From contig JAGFBZ010001926.1 of NCBI GenBank assembly GCA_018398805.1, forward strand, positions 1,798,001 to 1,862,000: a stretch of 64,000 bases of DNA, in the 5' to 3' direction. This document shows, in pieces, positions 55,918-64,000 of the stretch (the first letter of the stretch is position 1; every line of letters begins with the position of its first letter). Source of the DNA: Hirundichthys speculiger. Its lineage: Eukaryota > Chordata > Actinopteri > Beloniformes > Exocoetidae. Under the pieces are notes generated by a model. It was given only the letters and a program-made list of their open reading frames with translations, searched no databases and had not been told where the DNA came from. Position numbers and translations under genes: made by a program.

Positions 55918-57120
55918 ATGGGATATTATATTAGTATTATTCTGGGCAGGATTAATCATCTTGTTGATTCTTCCAATAATCAATTTGGATTCAAACCTAA
56001 ACTAGGCACTGATATGTGTATATACGCTCTAAAGGAAATCATAAATAATTACAAAAGAAAAAACTCATCTGTTCTTACTTGTTTATTAGATGCCTCTAAG
56101 GCCTTTGATCGAGTAAACCAATATAAATTATTTCATAAATTGGATCAAGCAGGTGTGCCTAAGTTCATTGTCAGAATTCTGTCTTTTTGGTATTCACAGC
56201 AGACCATGCAGGTTAAATGGGAAAATTATGTATCGTCACCCTTTCATGTGTGTAATGTGTCAGACAAGGGAGCATTTTATCCCCAGTTCTGTTTGATTTT
56301 TATATGAATGATCTGTCAATACAGTTGTATATGTGTAGAACTGGTTGTACTGGGCAGTGCTGTGGTGAAACCATCTAATGTACGCTGATGATTTGGTGGT
56401 CTTTAGTCCGAGTTCAGCAGGTCTCCAGCATCTTCTTAATATTTGCTCTGTTTATGGGGTTCACCATGACATCAAATATAATGCTACAATAAGTGTCTTA
56501 ATGATCTGTAGAACGAAGGAAGACAAATGTATAACCTTTCCTGACTTTAGTTTGGCAGGTGATGTTCTACGTGTCTCCAATAAGGTTAAATATCTTGGCC
56601 ATTGGATTACTGATCAGCTCACAGATGATGAGGACATTTACCGACAGCGTCACATGCTGTATGTGCAAGCAAATATTTTATTACAGAAATTCAGGTTCAT
56701 GTAGTGATTCTGTGAAGGTGACTTTATTCAAAGCCTATTGTACTCCCTTGTACACCGCTCATCTTTGGTCTCGTTATAAAAAAACAAGCCTTCAGAGCCT
56801 GCAAGGGGCATATAATGATGCCCTAAGGACACTTTTAAAAAGACTGCAATGGACTAGTGCCAGTGAAATGTTTGTGGCAGCGCGAGTGAACTCTTTACAG
56901 TCTGTCCTGAGAGGTCTTATGTACAAAATTTATTGGCAGACTAAATGACTCCAAGAATGAAATCATCTTGCTGCTATCAAATATTATGTTTACTGCTATA
57001 TGCTTACCAGTCTGAGCTCTGGAGACACTGGTACAGTGTTGGTGTTAATGTTGGTGTGTTTTTATGTTTTTATGTGTGCTTTTTGGACCTTGAGTCTGTA
57101 TTAAAGTTTATCTATCTATA
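55918..57120 (+). pseudogene. LINE reverse transcriptase, 5'-truncated and frameshifted
   Basis: Three successive frames make up one reverse-transcriptase relic. 55960-56290 gives NNQFGFKPKLGTDMCIYALK, LLDASKAFDRVN (first catalytic Asp region) and ILSFWYSQQTMQVKW. 56378-56704 starts MYADDLVVFSPS (the YADD catalytic box). 56690-56945 gives VTLFKAYCTPLYTAHLWSRY. At least two frameshifts separate them, and the usual 'QGGILSP' block is damaged (SDKGAFYPQ). The 3' end, at about 57120, is a short tctatctata repeat like other fish LINE tails. The clade is not assigned. Confidence 0.85.
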
Positions 57121-57589
57121 AGAAGCCAAAATCTTATCAAAATGAAACTGTCTCACACCTGGCACAGAAAGAGATTTTATTTTAAATGAACAAAAGAAAA
57201 GTTACAGGAACAAAGCTTATTTCTCTGGTGTAAGTTTAAATGAAAACTTGAACAACAATAGTAGGTCAAAATATGCAAACAATTATCTGTAACAAAAGTT
57301 ATAGTGTAGCTTCAAATGAAATAAACTTTGGACTTAAAGCTGAATCTTAAATAAGTATAAATGTGCAAAAAAAGAAACAGTTACTTGTACAAATTACAAT
57401 AAAATGTAAACAAGTTTTGCAGACAGGATAATTTTCCTCCACCAGTTGTCCCTCTGCATTCTTAAAAAAAGCAAAATATGCCCAGACCTCAGGTTTTGTC
57501 CTTTTAATGGGTTGGTAAATGTCCTGCGTGCTATCACCACTTTCCCCTGCGCTTACGTTACGATGCCGATGTTACAAGCTACATATTCA

Positions 57590-57770
57590 CATGCAAGACA
57601 CAATCACGATTTGCTCGCAAGACTTGAATGAGGCTGATATTCCATATCCTGGTAATCGACCGCGATAATGAGATTAAGTCAAACATAAACGGTAATCGTT
57701 ATCGCGTAAGATTTCACCGAGCTTTACCGCAATCCCGGTAACCGTTCCATCCCTAACGCGTGACAGCATA
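57590..57770. mobile_element. Dispersed DNA-transposon end, second copy
   Basis: Reverse complement of the copy at 15095-15260. Here it is more complete and finishes in 'taccgcaatcccggtaaccgttccatccctaa', a likely terminal inverted repeat. The 57120-57590 stretch may belong to the same element but no ORF was recognised. From 57770 to 59000 I see no gene. Confidence 0.6.
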
Positions 57771-59039
57771 AGTAATGACCTTGTTACACGATGTGTTGAA
57801 AGTGAAATATAAATGTGTTCATGGGTCTCAGCTAAATGCCAACATGTTTAATTGAGATCAGATTAATGAAAAGCAGTGCAAATCTGAAAAGGCCCACCAA
57901 GCTGCATTCCTGCATAAGTGTTAAAAATGTTTTTACACAGTCTTTGTTGGCACATGTGTAGTTTCTTCAGCATCCCCCTACTCAGTCAAAGCTTTGAATA
58001 GTAAGAGATATCAAAGCTTTAAAATACCCACAGAAGCCAAATGAAAGTTTGATGAAGCTCACTAGTCTTTATAGAGGGACGTCACTACCAAGCATTATGT
58101 TTGTCAACTTACTCTCTTTTTTATTTTTTTTAGGATGGCAGAAGGATCTCACTCACCCTGAGAAATTTGCACAGGTCTTAATGTTTACTGCAAGGAGTGT
58201 CTTTGATTGTGTTGTTTGCTTTCTTTTAATTTAATTTAACTTATTACATTTTCATTTGCATGTTTGCATGACTGACAGGCATTTATCTTTAATCTTTTCC
58301 TTTGTTTGCATTTTGTGGTGTCTAAGAAGCATTGTATATTGTGGGGAGAAAAGAAAAATGCTCTAAACAGGAAGTACCAATGTGTATTTTCTCAGAAGTT
58401 GATGAAGATTATAGGATTAATAAGGATGAATAATGGAGTTAAAATAAGTATAGAAGATATTAATGGAAATACAAGTAACTAAGATTGTTGCTGTGTTTTT
58501 GCTGACATACAAATGCGATTGTTTGTATAGAGAATTGTTTATTGACAATAAAAAAGATGAAAGCGCTGCAGCGTGAAGGATCAGATGTTTTGTCATTTTT
58601 ATACAAAATGGTATGGTTGCTGTCAAAAGTAATGTTCTCTAATTTTGTGAAGTTACATTAACCATCAATAAAAATGATAATTTCCTTATAGATTTTCCAT
58701 TCATTCACTTCTTTAATATCATCTTGAAAATTATGTGTTTTAATTCGGCAGGTATTTCTAAAAAGTTTTAAACATGCTGTTTCTACAACATTGAGTAAAT
58801 TCTCCAATTTATTGAATTACCTTTTTTTCCGAAGGTTCTTGATAAAGTAAATGGTCACTACTAATACTAATACTAATGATGAATGTGAACAGTGGAGGAT
58901 GTCACCAGTGCCACCAGGAAGTAGAAGGATCCAAGTATTTTTTTTATGAAGTCTTATCAGATATCATCACGTCTCAGTGGGTGTTTTCCGCATTCTGTGG
59001 GATACGGTAATTTCACATCCTTTAGTCAGCTCTGGTACG

Positions 59040-59274
59040 TGACAGAAACCGAGTATTCTTCGTCCAATGAGCGACCTCCTACGCTCGTGACGTCTCGTCG
59101 CGTCATAGGCCGGACTTTCATGTTAGGACACCGACGACAGATGTGTGAAGCGAAATTAATTCGTCAAAATCGGATGAAACAACGGCGAAGGAGCACCTCT
59201 CAAGGCAAATAAGTTTGGTGGCTTCCTTTAGTTATTGTTATAGTTTCTGGCCGTTCCGGTGGGTTATCATAAAG
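59040..59274 (+). promoter_or_regulatory. Probable upp promoter and untranslated first exon
   Basis: A CpG-rich block in AT-rich surroundings. A CCAAT box is at 59063-59067 and a CRE-like TGACGTCT at 59088-59095. A possible non-coding exon ends at 59274 (cataaag|gtaaat), and an acceptor (caccctttcag) at about 59499 opens the first coding exon. The start site is not determined. Confidence 0.5.
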
Positions 59275-59503
59275 GTAAATATAAAGCTAATTGGTTATTT
59301 TCTCCGCTGAGTGCGCGGGATATCTTATCTGCACTGTGTTGGAGATTAAATTCAGACAACATAATTGTGCCACTTGACCAGCAGAATTTTGTCGGAGATT
59401 GACTGGTGGTAACACATACTGATGAGCATGTCTCTATTGTTAGCGGCAAGTGTTTTTTCTTTCTATTTCCTGAATAACGTTGTTCGGACACCCTTTCAGG
59501 AAG

Positions 59504-62808
<3,305 letters not shown>

Positions 62809-64000
62809 GTGCAATATCAGCATGTGTGTGCATACACATTATATTCCAAGTGTTCTCACTTGAAAACCATTAAACAAAGAAACACTGTTTGCCAAAATCA
62901 CTATGCTTAGCCTTAAACACATTTTAATGTTCACGCATCCATTTTATTTATGATTACCGGTAGCTTTTATTTAGGCATTAATGCTGGTGCAGTTAATTTA
63001 TTTTACTATGAATATGCACTCTTTACTTTTTATACTTTGTTTATTTTGAATATAATGTTACTGAACAGTAAGTGTTAATGTATATCTCATTGTCATTAAA
63101 ATGTGGCGGTCTGTTTTATTTGAAATGTTGAATACCTGATTCTGGAAACTTGAATTTCACATGTGCTTTAACAGCGTCTCCTTGACTGGGATTGCTGAAA
63201 AACGACTTGATTTGTTGCTGCTGACAGAATGGCACTGATACTGATCAGATTCTTGTCACCTCCGTGATGTTTTTTGTTGCATAACTCAAAAAATGTCTGT
63301 AAACAGGAGTAGTTTTTACTTTTGAAGACTATTCCTGGGTAGGTTTTTCTTCATTACATTGACAACCTGAAAATAGCAGAAATATATGAAAACTTTGACC
63401 AAAGTGTCTTTGCATATCATACATATTAAATTGATAAATAAATCTTCATGCTGTCATACTTGTTTTGTGTTTTAATTCCTTGAAGTAGTAGAGTTTCCCA
63501 ACATACATTAATGACCATTTTGCACACGTGAAGCACTCAGATGTATGATGCAGGACGTTTCTTCTGAGCTGTTAAATTTACACGTATTTAAGGAAGCTTG
63601 ATTCCTGAATAGGACCAAACATGATGTGTGAAAAATAACCAGCTAGGCTCACTTTTTATAAGATGTTTTTCCTTGTACAATATTCAGCAACATTTACCTT
63701 CTGCCTAAAGATTATCCAACCTGTGTGAATAATATGTTTATAAAGATAATCAGTACTGTTTCTAGGTATTTAGACTTGTCTAAATTACACTCTAAATTCT
63801 GTTGCCTTTTTTATTCGGCCTTTGTCAAAGTAATAACTACTTCACTCTTATTTCCAGGCCGGTCCTGATTTTATCCGGATATTTCAAAGTAGATCTAACA
63901 ACCTGACTGGTCATGGCATTTCTAATAAGCTATTTTTTGACCAGTGGTTGTAGCTGGTTCACAGACAGGTGACACATTCTAAATAGAAGTCTATTCTTTA
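62809..64000. other. upp 3' UTR and flanking DNA
   Basis: About 630 bp of AT-rich 3' UTR probably runs to the AATAAA at 63437-63442; an earlier ATTAAA-type site is near 63097. Nothing recognisable follows to the window end. Confidence 0.5.

Noticed and set aside
58120..58175. Possible exon GATGGCAGAAGG..TTTGCACAG between AG and GT
   Set aside because: Only one short segment with plausible borders; no homology and no partner exon.

Overview
The window is vertebrate nuclear DNA from a ray-finned fish, most likely a percomorph teleost. The genes have many short exons with GT-AG introns and teleost-like proteins. The DNA between them is AT-rich and full of hAT, Tc1/mariner, piggyBac, pogo/Tigger, LINE and SINE remnants and microsatellites, as in fish genomes. 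I see no prokaryotic gene, CRISPR array, operon, rRNA or convincing tRNA gene. All identifications come from reading the translation against remembered families; no search was run.

Layout. 1-3094: transposon debris (a BED-finger hAT relic ending in an almost perfect 31-bp foldback) and unassigned DNA upstream of, or in intron 1 of, the first gene. 3095-8706 (+): a p75-type neurotrophin receptor, called nradd because it sits beside setd2 as in mammals; its signal-peptide exon was not found. 10595-38998 (-): setd2, the H3K36 trimethyltransferase, rebuilt as 21 coding exons (about 2609 aa). Its introns carry most of the mobile elements, above all the 9.5-kb intron 1. 41160-46723 (+): rbm12b, an RNA-binding protein with five RRMs, head-to-head with setd2. 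49809-51356 (+): a five-exon, 119-residue homologue of human C8orf88 with an eIF4E-binding-type motif. 52794-57770: a dense transposon cluster (Tigger, compound microsatellite, hAT-like element with a 37-bp hairpin, LINE). 59504-62808 (+): uridine phosphorylase (upp1-like), seven coding exons.

The genes do not form one pathway. The order is two conserved blocks joined together: nradd-setd2 (human 3p21.31) and rbm12b-c8orf88 (human 8q21-q22), followed by upp.

The most useful observation is technical. Three otherwise well-conserved genes carry four single-base reading-frame breaks: nradd exon with CRD2-4, setd2 exons 3 and 12, and rbm12b. All lie at or beside short homopolymer runs. Correcting each by one base makes every total coding length divisible by three and restores homology. 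Residual assembly indels are the simplest explanation. No clearly new biological system was found. Lesser points of interest are two foldback hairpins, a splice-ready cassette that would truncate setd2, a fish-specific Arg-Asp/Arg-Glu tract in SETD2, and several well-bounded mobile elements.
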